DNA of 14,006 bases from the NCBI GenBank assembly GCA_003240795.1, contig QFNK01000018.1:1-14006 (forward strand), written 5' to 3'. The position numbers were made by a program, and so were the translations under genes. Source of the DNA: Micavibrio aeruginosavorus. Lineage in GTDB: Bacteria > Pseudomonadota > Alphaproteobacteria > Micavibrionales > Micavibrionaceae. The notes under the pieces were generated by a model. The model saw nothing but the letters and a program-made list of their open reading frames with translations. It ran no database searches and was not told the DNA's origin. The stretch's first letter is position 1; each line of letters opens with the position of its first letter. This document shows positions 1 to 7,525 of the stretch, in pieces.

Positions 1-480
1 TCCGGCGCTCTGGCGATCATTTTCGTTGCAGGCTTAACCGCCTGTGCCGTGCCCCAGCGCAATCCGCAGGTCGTCGCCTCGCCGGACAAGGTTTCGCTGA
101 TGCTCGCCGATGCCGCGGACCGCGCCTCCAACTCGCTGGAAACACTGGCCGCTATCGAACAACAGAAATCGCCGGGCGTCGCGGTTCAGCCAATCCACGG
201 CGCGCCGGAAGAGCTGATGCGCGCCATGACGATCACATGGGTCGGTCCGCCGGATCAGGTCATGCGCAAGCTCGCCGACCGCGCGAGCTATAATTTCGTT
301 ACGCTCGGCAACCGTCCGCCGGTGCCGCTGGTCGTCAATATCGATGTCCAGAACCAGCCTGTCATCGAAATCCTGCGCGATATCGGCCTGCAACTCGGCG
401 TGCGCGGCGATGTGAAGGTTGATTCCGAGCGCCGCATCATCGAACTCCACTATGCGCCGGTTTCCGGCGTGGGCGGTTAA
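1..480 (+). CDS. dotD: DotD-like T4BSS outer-membrane lipoprotein, 5' partial
   Basis: The reading frame is open from base 1, so the start codon lies outside the window. The first visible codons encode a hydrophobic stretch ending in a lipobox, Leu-Thr-Ala-Cys, with the Cys codon at 43-45. This is the end of a lipoprotein signal peptide, so a GTG at 49 is not a credible start. The mature part is about 145 residues, close to the usual DotD size. Its C-terminal half (ITWVGPPDQV through IIELHYAP) has the compact alpha/beta pattern of the secretin N0-like fold known for DotD. DotD is an outer-membrane lipoprotein that, with DotC, helps place DotH in the outer-membrane core complex of Dot/Icm systems. 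It lies 3 bases ahead of dotC in the same frame, and the dotD-dotC-dotB order supports the call. Identification is from family knowledge and gene order. Confidence 0.88.
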   Translation, partial: SGALAIIFVAGLTACAVPQRNPQVVASPDKVSLMLADAADRASNSLETLAAIEQQKSPGVAVQPIHGAPEELMRAMTITWVGPPDQVMRKLADRASYNFVTLGNRPPVPLVVNIDVQNQPVIEILRDIGLQLGVRGDVKVDSERRIIELHYAPVSGVGG

Positions 481-483
481 CCG

Positions 484-1326
484 ATGTGGGCTGTGCGCAA
501 AGGCCTGATGCTTTTCTCCGCCCTTGTTCTTCTGGGCGGCACGTCCGCTTTTGCGGCCAGCAGCATCGACGACATTCCGCCGCCCCCGACCAAAGAACAG
601 CTGAAAATTCTTGAAAAAGAAAAGACGTCCGCTGGCAAGGAAGAAGCGAACGCCATGCCCATCGACATCCGCAACGATGCGATGCGCGAAGCGGCCTTGT
701 CCTACGGCGCCCGCGGCGGCCTTGCCTGGCGCACCTATTACATTCGTCAGGAAATAGAGGCGCGCGCGCGGTATCTCGACAAGGTTTTTGATTTCCGCCA
801 GCTTCTGATCCCCGCGCCGTCGGGTCTTCTGATCGAGCCGCCGATTATTTCCGAGGCGATCGACGCCCTGGTGGTGGAGCAGGGCGGATTGCAGGCGGCT
901 GTTGCCGACCGCATATACAACATCGGACGCAATGCCCGTATCGTGTCCGCACCGCGCACATGGCGCGCCTATCTGGAACGCCAGTGGGGTGAAGTCGCCC
1001 CGCCGCCGGATATCCTCCGCCCTGAAACGCGCGAAGACAAAAAGAAATGGGACGGCTGGTTCGAAAAAGGCTGGGAAGCCGGCGTCGAGCAGGCCGACGA
1101 TATTTTTCAGGCCGACCTGAACAAGCTGAACGCCGATCATCAGGGCATGGTGCGCTACCGCCAGCTTCTGGCGCAGGGCATGGTATCTCCGCCTTACGCG
1201 CTGCAGGTTGACCGCGGCGTGACGGGCGACGGAAACGAAATGCGTGTCGGCGACCGTGCGGTCTCCATCACGGGCTTGCCGAAACTCCAGACGGAAACCG
1301 AGCAATGGTCGCCCGCAAACCGGTAA
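484..1326 (+). CDS. dotC: DotC-like T4BSS outer-membrane core protein, without an evident lipobox
   Basis: This encodes 280 residues. The N-terminus has basic residues at 5-6, a hydrophobic core at about 8-19 and an Ala-Phe-Ala cleavage site near residue 24, which is a type I signal peptide. The mature part begins with a Pro-rich linker (IPPPPTKEQ) and continues as a soluble, mostly helical protein with DotC features: the region around ALSYGARGGLAWR and the aromatic-rich WDGWFEKGWEAGVEQA segment. DotC works with DotD in assembling the outer-membrane ring of Dot/Icm systems. Legionella DotC is a lipoprotein, but I see no cysteine in or near this signal peptide, so it may be anchored only through partners. 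The ATG is 3 bases after the dotD stop with a weak GGGCGG upstream. The 3' end overlaps dotB by 22 bases. Size and position fit DotC well. Confidence 0.88.
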   Translation: MWAVRKGLMLFSALVLLGGTSAFAASSIDDIPPPPTKEQLKILEKEKTSAGKEEANAMPIDIRNDAMREAALSYGARGGLAWRTYYIRQEIEARARYLDKVFDFRQLLIPAPSGLLIEPPIISEAIDALVVEQGGLQAAVADRIYNIGRNARIVSAPRTWRAYLERQWGEVAPPPDILRPETREDKKKWDGWFEKGWEAGVEQADDIFQADLNKLNADHQGMVRYRQLLAQGMVSPPYALQVDRGVTGDGNEMRVGDRAVSITGLPKLQTETEQWSPANR

Positions 1327-2474
1327 GCCTTCTCAAAGCCAAGGACAATATCGCCGAAACCTGGCCGGAAGAACCGCCGCGCTTTCAGGACGATCAGGTC
1401 GATGCCTTCCTGCTGTGGTGCGTGAAGAAGAATTCTTCCGATGTGACGATCCAGACGGACCGCCCCGTTTACAACGAAATTTACGGCACGCTTTATCCCG
1501 CGACCTACCGCCCGATCGATGCGGCCGACATGAATGTCTTCCTTACCAAGATTTACGGCCCCGAGGCGGGCGCGCGTCTGGCCTCCGGAACCGACCTCGA
1601 TCTGTCTTACGAAATACGACCCGACCGTTACACGCGCATCCGTTTCCGTGTGAACGTCACGCCTGTACTCTCGCGCGGCCGCGATTCCGCGCAGATCACG
1701 ATGCGTGTCCTTCCGAACGAGCCGCCGACCATGACCGATCTGAACGTCGAGGACGACGTCATCAAATCATGGGCGCCGCGTCAGGGAATGGTCATTGTCA
1801 CGGGCCCGACAGGCTCGGGTAAAACGACACTGCTTGCCGCCGGTATCCGCATGCTGATGGAACGCCGCCGCGGGTGCGGCAAGGTCGTCTGCTACGAAGC
1901 GCCGATCGAATATGTGTATGACGCTATCAAATCGCCGCGCTCCCTGATTTCACAATCGGAAATTCCGCGCCACCTGCCGGATTTCGCCCGCGGTGTCCGC
2001 AACGCCCTGCGCCGCAAGCCGAACATCATTCTGGTGGGTGAAGCGCGCGACAAGGAAACAATCTCCGCCGCGATCGAGGCCGCACAGACAGGCCACCTTG
2101 TCTACACGACAACGCACACGACAGGCGTCGCCGCAACGATCCAGCGTATGGTCGCGACATTCGACCCGAATGAACGGTCCGAGCGTGCCTACGCCCTGAT
2201 GGAAACGGTGCGTATGGTCGTGACGCAGACGCTGGTGCCGAAAACGGCAGGCGGACGCATGGGCGTTCGCGAATGGATGCGTTTTTCTGACGAGGTACGC
2301 GAAAAACTCCTCGGCATGGACTTCAAGGACTGGCCGTCGGAAATTCAGCGCATGCTCCCCTTCCACGGCCAATCCATGGCAAAATCCGCTGGCGCCGCCT
2401 TTGACGCCGGATTAATTGATCGCCGCACCTATATTACGCTATCATCTAGTACGGGGGCAGGTGGAGCGGATTAA
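1305..2474 (+). CDS. dotB: DotB, T4BSS secretion ATPase (VirB11/PilT superfamily)
   Basis: This 389-residue protein is a hexameric AAA+ ATPase of the PilT/VirB11 superfamily that drives Dot/Icm secretion from the cytoplasmic face. The N-terminal domain occupies about residues 25-145. The ATPase domain shows a Walker A GPTGSGKT at 167-174 with catalytic Lys173, an Asp-box equivalent (CYEAPIEY, 196-203), a Walker B-like ILVGEARD at 242-249 with Glu246, and a His box (HLVYTTTHTTG) at 264-274. All key nucleotide-binding residues are present. The C-terminal helical part (about 320-389) matches DotB rather than PilT in layout. The length is close to that of Legionella DotB. No signal peptide or membrane segment is seen. 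The start lies inside the end of dotC and the TAA shares one base with the icmT ATG, so translation is probably coupled. Confidence 0.96.
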   Translation: MVARKPVSLLKAKDNIAETWPEEPPRFQDDQVDAFLLWCVKKNSSDVTIQTDRPVYNEIYGTLYPATYRPIDAADMNVFLTKIYGPEAGARLASGTDLDLSYEIRPDRYTRIRFRVNVTPVLSRGRDSAQITMRVLPNEPPTMTDLNVEDDVIKSWAPRQGMVIVTGPTGSGKTTLLAAGIRMLMERRRGCGKVVCYEAPIEYVYDAIKSPRSLISQSEIPRHLPDFARGVRNALRRKPNIILVGEARDKETISAAIEAAQTGHLVYTTTHTTGVAATIQRMVATFDPNERSERAYALMETVRMVVTQTLVPKTAGGRMGVREWMRFSDEVREKLLGMDFKDWPSEIQRMLPFHGQSMAKSAGAAFDAGLIDRRTYITLSSSTGAGGAD

Positions 2475-2773
2475 TGGGTCAGCAGGAAGATACGGATGAG
2501 GAACGTGCGAACTGGCATTGGCGCAACTCCATGCGGCCTGTGCGTTTTTTCGCGCTCGATGCACGCGCGGCCATTCCGGTGCTGATTACACTTTTCCATT
2601 TCCGCATTTACACGGTCTTCCTGACCATCACGCTGATCACCGCGTTTTCCCTGCTGGAGCGCCGCGGTCTGACCTTTGATGCCGCTCTGCGGGCCTTCCG
2701 CTGCTGGCTCCTCGGCCAGAAACGTCACGGCTGGATATCTTTGAACCGCAAGAAAATGGTCGATTACGGTTGA
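2474..2773 (+). CDS. icmT: IcmT-like T4BSS inner-membrane protein
   Basis: This is a small protein of 99 residues. A charged cytosolic N-terminus precedes the characteristic IcmT stretch HWRNSMRPVRFFALDARAA at 15-33. Two short hydrophobic segments follow (about 31-42 and 46-60), separated by HFRIY, and then a basic amphipathic tail. This layout matches IcmT (TraK of IncI plasmids), a small inner-membrane component of Dot/Icm systems whose exact role is unsettled; in Legionella it has been linked to pore formation and export. The ATG overlaps the dotB TAA by one base (TAATG), and an AGGTGGAG stretch just upstream, within dotB, is a good ribosome-binding site. In Legionella dotDCB and icmT lie in separate operons; here they are fused into one. 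The Legionella protein is slightly shorter, and the extra residues here are at the ends. Confidence 0.9.
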   Translation: MGQQEDTDEERANWHWRNSMRPVRFFALDARAAIPVLITLFHFRIYTVFLTITLITAFSLLERRGLTFDAALRAFRCWLLGQKRHGWISLNRKKMVDYG

Positions 2774-2813
2774 GAAACCCTGCGGCCGTGCGGTGTTTTT
2801 TCCGCTTTCATCC

Positions 2814-2842
2814 TTGTCTTTGCGGACCTGTTTGAGTAATTT
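2814..2842 (+). promoter_or_regulatory. Possible sigma70-type promoter for the TcpQ-domain gene
   Basis: A TTGTCT at 2814-2819 and a TAATTT at 2837-2842 are separated by 17 bases in the gap between icmT and the next gene. The -35 matches the consensus at 4 of 6 positions and the -10 at only 3 of 6, so this is a weak candidate. The gap has no strong terminator: only a 4-bp GCGG/CCGC stem flanking a T-run near 2790-2805. The downstream gene could equally be read through from dotDCB-icmT. Confidence 0.25.
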
Positions 2843-2879
2843 GCTTGCCTGCACCCACTGGTATTGAAGGATGAACACG

Positions 2880-3791
2880 ATGTCACACGCGCTCAAGGCA
2901 GGATTTTTGCTCACCGCATGTATGCTCGTCATGCCGGTTGACGCCCGCGCGGGATTTGAATTCGTTCCGACCACCCGCGCACCCGCTCAGGCTGCCGCCC
3001 CTGCCATGGATGCACCGATGCCTGTGGCGCAGGCTCCGGAAGTGATCGCAGAACCTCTCGCCCCGGCAGACCCCGTTTTATCGCGCACCGTCAGCCAGCC
3101 GATGCAGGAAACCTACGTCCGCCGTCAGGGCCGCACAATTCCCCTGAAGGCTCCCGCGAACGAACCTTATGACAGCGCGGGTCTTCTGGCCGCGACGACG
3201 CAGGCGGCGCCGGTATCCGTCGCCCCGCAATCGCCTTACACGAACATGCACCGTCCGGCGGCTGCACCGTCCATGGACAATGAACGCCTTGTCATCAATC
3301 CATACCCGCTGCGTGACCGTGGCGTTTCGCAGGCCGATACATACGGCATGGACGCGGTGACAACGCAGGACGCGCATATCCTCTCCGTTCCGGCGGGCCT
3401 TTCGCCGATGCCGGCATCGGCCGGCGTGATGGCGCCGCTGCCGTCCGCCGCGCCTGCACCGATTCAGATTTCAAACACGCCGCGCGCGCCGCAGCCGGGT
3501 CCCGCTCCGTTGATGCCGCCGCAGCAACAGGCGGCACCGGTGCAGCCGCAAACCCAATCCGGTTTCGCCGATGCCGTGGGCTTTGGCCGCGACCTTCCGT
3601 TGCCGCTGGCGCTGAGTCAGATTGTCCCGCCGGGATACAGCTACGCCTTCGCGCAGAATATCGATGCGGGTGTGAATGTCAGCTGGCAGGGCGGAAAACC
3701 ATGGAATGCCGTTCTGGATGAAATGCTGGCGCCCAGCGGGATGCGGGCGGTCATTCAGGGCAATCAGGTTACGATTGTCAAAGCGGCATAA
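2880..3791 (+). CDS. Exported Pro/Ala-rich protein with C-terminal TcpQ/secretin-N0-like domain
   Basis: This encodes about 303 residues from the ATG at 2880, which is preceded at 9 bases by GAAGG. An in-frame ATG at 2871 abuts that motif and looks less likely. The N-terminus is an export signal: Lys6, then a hydrophobic run, with a possible signal-peptidase I site at Ala-Arg-Ala near 24. A Leu-Thr-Ala-Cys at 11-14 resembles a lipobox, so a lipoprotein is an alternative. Residues 25-230 are low-complexity and rich in Pro, Ala and Gln, like a linker spanning the periplasm. The last 70 residues (GFGRDLPLPLALSQIVPPGY onward, with VSWQGGKPW) resemble the TcpQ/PilN-associated C-terminal domain, an N0/STN-like fold found in pilus and T4BSS outer-membrane proteins. 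It follows icmT by about 100 bases on the same strand. I infer an accessory outer-membrane core subunit, but it matches no named Dot protein. Confidence 0.75.
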   Translation: MSHALKAGFLLTACMLVMPVDARAGFEFVPTTRAPAQAAAPAMDAPMPVAQAPEVIAEPLAPADPVLSRTVSQPMQETYVRRQGRTIPLKAPANEPYDSAGLLAATTQAAPVSVAPQSPYTNMHRPAAAPSMDNERLVINPYPLRDRGVSQADTYGMDAVTTQDAHILSVPAGLSPMPASAGVMAPLPSAAPAPIQISNTPRAPQPGPAPLMPPQQQAAPVQPQTQSGFADAVGFGRDLPLPLALSQIVPPGYSYAFAQNIDAGVNVSWQGGKPWNAVLDEMLAPSGMRAVIQGNQVTIVKAA

Positions 3792-3792
3792 A

Positions 3793-3815
3793 AAAGCGGG
3801 CTTCAAGCCCGCTTT
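3793..3815. terminator. Bidirectional rho-independent terminator between convergent genes
   Basis: A perfect inverted repeat, AAAGCGGGCTT / AAGCCCGCTTT, is centred on one C, so the practical loop is 3-5 bases. Its A-rich left arm and T-rich right arm give a run of U after the stem in either orientation. It starts 2 bases after the stop of the TcpQ-domain gene and ends 3 bases before the flgL stop, so one hairpin can stop transcription from both sides. Confidence 0.88.
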
Positions 3816-3818
3816 ACT

Positions 3819-4949
3819 TTATCTGAGATAGTTGGCCAGTGTTAACTGGGACATCAGGGCGGTCACCTGAAACGACGCCTGCAATTGCATTTCCAGTTGT
3901 TTGATCCGCACGGAAACCTCGGTCGGGTCCGCGTCTTCCGCTTGTCCGACCATGTCTTCATAGGTTGCGATCTGATCCTTGTGGGAATTCTGCATGATCG
4001 TTGTCTGTGCCTGCACCTGCGCCAAGCGGTACTGATCTTTTTCGAGCGCATCGATAGCGCTTTCCATCGTCCGCGTCAGGTCGTTGATGACCTTGAAGAA
4101 ATTGTCCTGTTTTTCTTTCGGCGGCCATGGCGCGACATCGGATGCGATCGTCGTCGCCGTTGGATCGTTCAGGGCGCCTGGCGCATAATCGACGGGGGGG
4201 AGGGATCGCAGAACGCCGACCGCCATGACGATATCGCGCATGGATGTGTTGTTCGCCAGTGTTGTGTAATCGAACTCCGTCGTGTCGTTCACGCGCACGG
4301 TCGTCTTGCCCGCCGTTCCCGTTGTCAGGGAAGACGTAAAGCCGAGAACCGTGTCGTTCGCGCCGTGATAGGCGGCGATAAATTGATCCGTTGTGATGTT
4401 GCCGCTGCCCCATTCACCGACAAGGCCGGAAGCAACGAGCGGCGGTTGTGTAAGATCGGAAGAATCGGGAACAAAGTTTCCAAGCGTGCTTTCAAACAGG
4501 CCGACGTCATTGATCGGCGGCTCTGTCGTATTCGCACCGCCAAAAAGATAGCGGTCCGCATCCTTCTGGTTGATCAGGCTTCCGATGATGAAGTCATAAA
4601 TATTGTCAGCGGTCTTCTGAATGGATTCCAAGTCAGGATAATCCCCCTGCTGCACGGCCGTGGCCAGCGCGGAGGAAATATGTTCCGTCTGCTTTTTCAA
4701 TTCTGCGATTGCCGTGTCCATCAGTTTGATGCGGCGGTTCGCATTGGTGATGTTATCGTTGTAAACCTTCAGCGAGCTGATGCTGGTGCGCGCCCGCGTG
4801 GTTTTCATGATATCCGCGCCGAGACCGGACAGGGATTGTGTTTTCTTCCCCGTGGACAGCTGAAGCGTCAGATCCGTCATGCCTGCCTGCTGGTTTTTCA
4901 GGTTGCCAGACATATTCAGGTATTGACCCAGTGTGGAAATATTGACCAT
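3819..4949 (-). CDS. flgL: FlgL, flagellar hook-filament junction protein (HAP3)
   Basis: This encodes 376 residues of the flagellin superfamily. The N-terminus (MVNISTLGQYLNMSGNLKNQ) and a helical stretch to about residue 140 give the flagellin-type coiled coil. The C-terminal helix, ending SQLTLANYLR, pairs with it. The middle (about 145-270) is a Thr/Asn-rich beta domain. Marks of FlgL rather than filament flagellin are the GKKTQSLSGLGADIM region, the DADRYLFGGANTTEPP segment and the position 27 bases after flgK on the same strand. FlgL is exported by the flagellar type III apparatus and joins FlgK to the filament. The start is supported by AAAAGGAG six bases ahead of the ATG. Length is above that of E. 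coli FlgL, as is common in alphaproteobacteria. The gene ends at the shared bidirectional terminator, so it is probably last in its transcript. Confidence 0.92.
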   Translation of the reverse strand: MVNISTLGQYLNMSGNLKNQQAGMTDLTLQLSTGKKTQSLSGLGADIMKTTRARTSISSLKVYNDNITNANRRIKLMDTAIAELKKQTEHISSALATAVQQGDYPDLESIQKTADNIYDFIIGSLINQKDADRYLFGGANTTEPPINDVGLFESTLGNFVPDSSDLTQPPLVASGLVGEWGSGNITTDQFIAAYHGANDTVLGFTSSLTTGTAGKTTVRVNDTTEFDYTTLANNTSMRDIVMAVGVLRSLPPVDYAPGALNDPTATTIASDVAPWPPKEKQDNFFKVINDLTRTMESAIDALEKDQYRLAQVQAQTTIMQNSHKDQIATYEDMVGQAEDADPTEVSVRIKQLEMQLQASFQVTALMSQLTLANYLR

Positions 4950-4976
4950 CCGAAACTCCTTTTAAAAATCCAATTC

Positions 4977-7424
4977 TTATCTAAACGCGCCCAGAAGCTC
5001 GTCGAACATTTCATCCGCCGCCGTGATCGCTCTCGCTGCCGCCGAATACGCCGTTTGTATGACGATCAGGGTCGAAAGTTCTTCATCGATGTTGACGCCC
5101 GTATCGTTCGTGAAACGCTCCTGCAATAGGTCGCGCAGGGAGGTTTCATCCGCGGCCTTCGCGTTGTTGCTGATGATATCCTGCGCGTGGTAGTTGATGA
5201 CCTTCTGCGCGAAATCGACAACGCTGCTGCCCGTCAGGATTTGTGTTTTGACGCTGGCTCCCGCGCCGAGATAATCCTTGCGGTACGATACGTATTCACC
5301 CGAACCCGCAAAAGTTTCCGATTGATATTCGATGCTTCTGATCGGTGAGGATTCCGTCACGGCGCCGCCGGAAACGGCAAAGCTGCCGAACAGGGCGGCG
5401 ACGATGCTCACAGGCCCGGGCAGGGCGGCAAGCGCGCCGTTGACAGGGCTGTTCGTCATGGCGGGGCCTGAGACGATTTTCATGTCGCCGCCATATCGTG
5501 GGCCGCCGTTATTTTCGTCCATACCCGGGCGCAGGCTCAACTGTCCTGTCCCCGCGTCATAAGCAACGCGCAGCCCCGGAACGCCCGTACCCGTTGAAGG
5601 GTTGTATTCAAGTTTGGCGATCAGGTCGTTGATATCGTCGCCCGGCGCGATGGTGATGCGCGTATATTCATTCGTGCCGACCCGCACGTCGAAATAGGGG
5701 TCTTCGACAGGGTAGGTGCGCTCGCTGAAACCCAGTGCGCCGAATGCTTCGGTTCCCATGTCGTTTGCCTGGCCGTGCGCGGAAAGCTCGACGTTGCCGC
5801 GCGACTGGATGGAAAGCTGTCCGTTCGCGTTTTTTGTGGCAACAACGTTCAAGTCGGCAATCGCGGGCGTGGCCGTGACCTGTGCATTGATCTCCGCGAT
5901 AATCTGGTCGAGGGCATTGTTCACGCCCGGACTTCCGATCGGGAAGTTTGCTTGCGCCGCGCTCAAATCGATCGTCAAGGTTGTTGCCGCAACACCGAGG
6001 CGCGGTTCGGAGACAATAATCCTGAACTGATCGTTCAGCGGATCCGTGATGTAGTTGCGAAGCGTTTCCATCAGGTCTGTGCCTGCGGCGGCCCCGTCGT
6101 CGATCTGCGTGAAGTTCGACAGGTTGATGCCGCCGACCACGTTGTTGGAGGAAGGAAGTCCCAGCCATGATTGAAGATCGGTGGCGGGCAGCGCGACGTT
6201 CAGGTTCGTCGTGCCGTTGGCCTCCATATGCGAAACCGTGCCGAAACCGAATTCAATCACGCGGCGAATGACTTCGTTGGAGCTGCCCTGAATGACTTTG
6301 TCCGATGTGTAGGTGCCTTTCTGGACAAGTGTGATGTCTTTCAGGATTTGTTCGTTCACGCGGATGGTCGAGGCAAATCCGACATAGCTTACGGCGACAG
6401 GCGGGTTTGCATTCGGGTCGGGAGGGGTGTCGACCGGAACCGTGCCGGACGCATCTGTGAAAAGGCGCAGGCCTTGCGCGTCAAGGCGCAGGGCAAGCTT
6501 GTGCGCCGTTTCATCCATCTGTGCTTGGTACTGGACAAGCGTTTGATCGCGCAGCTCGATAAGCGCGCCGAGCTTTCCGCCGGTCGATGGGTCGGTAATA
6601 TTGACGGCGGACGGGTTCGTCGCAGGATTTCCGCCGACATAGATACCCGCGACGTTGGCCGGATAGGTGGACGTTGCGCCCAGCGGCTGCGGATTGAAAT
6701 AAAGCGGCGTTGCCGTTTCATCGGCAAGCTGCACGCCGCGCTGCGTCTGCACAACCATCACGCCGTCGCCGCGTGTAAAGAAGGTGACATCCATCAATGT
6801 CGCCAGTTCCTTGACCGCGTTGTCGCGCTGATCCGCTATGGCGGCCGTGGAGCGTCCAAGGACGGTCTGGCCCTTGATCTGCTTGTTCAGGTTTGCAACC
6901 TGTTCCAGAAGCGTATTGATGCGGCCTACCGTATCGCCCATGTCCGCCTGCGCGTCATTGCGCATTTCTGTAAGCAGCTGGCCGAATTCATTCAGTTCTC
7001 TGGCGACCGTTTCCGCCTGCGAAACGATTGCCTGCTGGGAGAAGCCGTCGGCGGGCGCATCGGCAAGCCCGGCGAATTTGTCCTTCAACAGGGAAATTTG
7101 TGCCGCGATGGACGTTTCCTTGTTGGTCGCGCCGTGGAATTTCTCGATTGTATCGAGGTAGGAGGCCTTTACTTCCGAATAGGAAACCACGCTGACCTTC
7201 GTCCATAGCTCCCGCTCCAGGTTCAGATCGACCTTTCTGATAATAGGGTCGCCCCGGACACCGATGGTTTCTCCAGTCGTATTAATGGCTTGGGTGGATT
7301 GGGGCAGAATTTTCCGGGTATAGCCCGGCGTGGTCGCGTTGGAAATGTTGTTGGATATGACGCTAAGCTGCTGCTGCGCTACGCGCAGGCCGGAAATGGC
7401 GGAATTCAGGGCATAAAGAGACAT
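4977..7424 (-). CDS. flgK: FlgK, flagellar hook-associated protein 1, extended
   Basis: This encodes 815 residues against roughly 550 in E. coli. The N-terminus (LNSAISGLRVAQQQLSVISN, then NATTPGYTR) is the rod/hook family signature, and the C-terminus (IDEELSTLIVIQTAYSAAAR, then EMFDELLGAFR) is the matching C-terminal domain. FlgK is the first hook-filament junction protein, exported by the flagellar type III apparatus. Residues about 60-330 follow the FlgK coiled-coil core (QISLLKDKFAGLADAPADGF). The extra length lies in the centre, where two stretches (about 480-545 and 585-640) share a beta-helix-beta pattern ending in GQLSI or GQLSL, resembling flagellin hook-IN motifs. GAGG lies just before the ATG, with AGAGGA 9 bases upstream. 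flgL follows after 27 bases. A 101-base gap separates it from the upstream cluster gene, without a clear terminator, so read-through is possible. Confidence 0.95.
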   Translation of the reverse strand: MSLYALNSAISGLRVAQQQLSVISNNISNATTPGYTRKILPQSTQAINTTGETIGVRGDPIIRKVDLNLERELWTKVSVVSYSEVKASYLDTIEKFHGATNKETSIAAQISLLKDKFAGLADAPADGFSQQAIVSQAETVARELNEFGQLLTEMRNDAQADMGDTVGRINTLLEQVANLNKQIKGQTVLGRSTAAIADQRDNAVKELATLMDVTFFTRGDGVMVVQTQRGVQLADETATPLYFNPQPLGATSTYPANVAGIYVGGNPATNPSAVNITDPSTGGKLGALIELRDQTLVQYQAQMDETAHKLALRLDAQGLRLFTDASGTVPVDTPPDPNANPPVAVSYVGFASTIRVNEQILKDITLVQKGTYTSDKVIQGSSNEVIRRVIEFGFGTVSHMEANGTTNLNVALPATDLQSWLGLPSSNNVVGGINLSNFTQIDDGAAAGTDLMETLRNYITDPLNDQFRIIVSEPRLGVAATTLTIDLSAAQANFPIGSPGVNNALDQIIAEINAQVTATPAIADLNVVATKNANGQLSIQSRGNVELSAHGQANDMGTEAFGALGFSERTYPVEDPYFDVRVGTNEYTRITIAPGDDINDLIAKLEYNPSTGTGVPGLRVAYDAGTGQLSLRPGMDENNGGPRYGGDMKIVSGPAMTNSPVNGALAALPGPVSIVAALFGSFAVSGGAVTESSPIRSIEYQSETFAGSGEYVSYRKDYLGAGASVKTQILTGSSVVDFAQKVINYHAQDIISNNAKAADETSLRDLLQERFTNDTGVNIDEELSTLIVIQTAYSAAARAITAADEMFDELLGAFR

Positions 7425-7448
7425 ATCCTCGGGTCCTCTGGCTTATAT

Positions 7449-7478
7449 TCGCCCGTCTTGCCAATTCGCGGCGGGCGA
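7449..7478. promoter_or_regulatory. Inverted repeat in the flgK leader, possible regulator site
   Basis: The 101-base gap upstream of flgK contains TCGCCCG at 7449-7455 and its exact complement CGGGCGA at 7472-7478, separated by 16 bases. It lies about 25 bases upstream of the flgK start. It could bind a dimeric regulator or fold as a leader hairpin. No convincing sigma70, sigma54 or sigma28 promoter could be picked out in the gap. A second weak 5-bp stem (7508-7512/7516-7520) just after the upstream gene's stop lacks a U-run and is not a good terminator. Confidence 0.3.
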
Positions 7479-7525
7479 TTTTCAAAGGATAACATGCAAG
7501 GGGAATGCCAAAGGTTTTGGGGGCC

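Noticed and set aside
34..1305. A 423-codon open frame on the minus strand opposite dotD and dotC
   Set aside because: It is a mirror of strongly supported plus-strand genes in G+C-rich sequence; its protein is Arg/Ala/His-rich without recognisable domains.
3885..5129. A 414-codon plus-strand frame opposite flgL and the start of the flgK 3' end
   Set aside because: It runs antisense to flgL, a clear gene with a good ribosome-binding site, crosses the flgL/flgK junction, and gives an Arg/Ile-rich product with no family features.
6171..7208. A 345-codon plus-strand frame inside flgK
   Set aside because: It is wholly antisense to the conserved N-terminal half of flgK and looks like a codon-bias shadow.
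7508..7520. CCAAA-ggt-TTTGG stem just after the stop of paralogue A
   Set aside because: A 5-bp AT-containing stem without a U-run on the minus strand is too weak to call a terminator.
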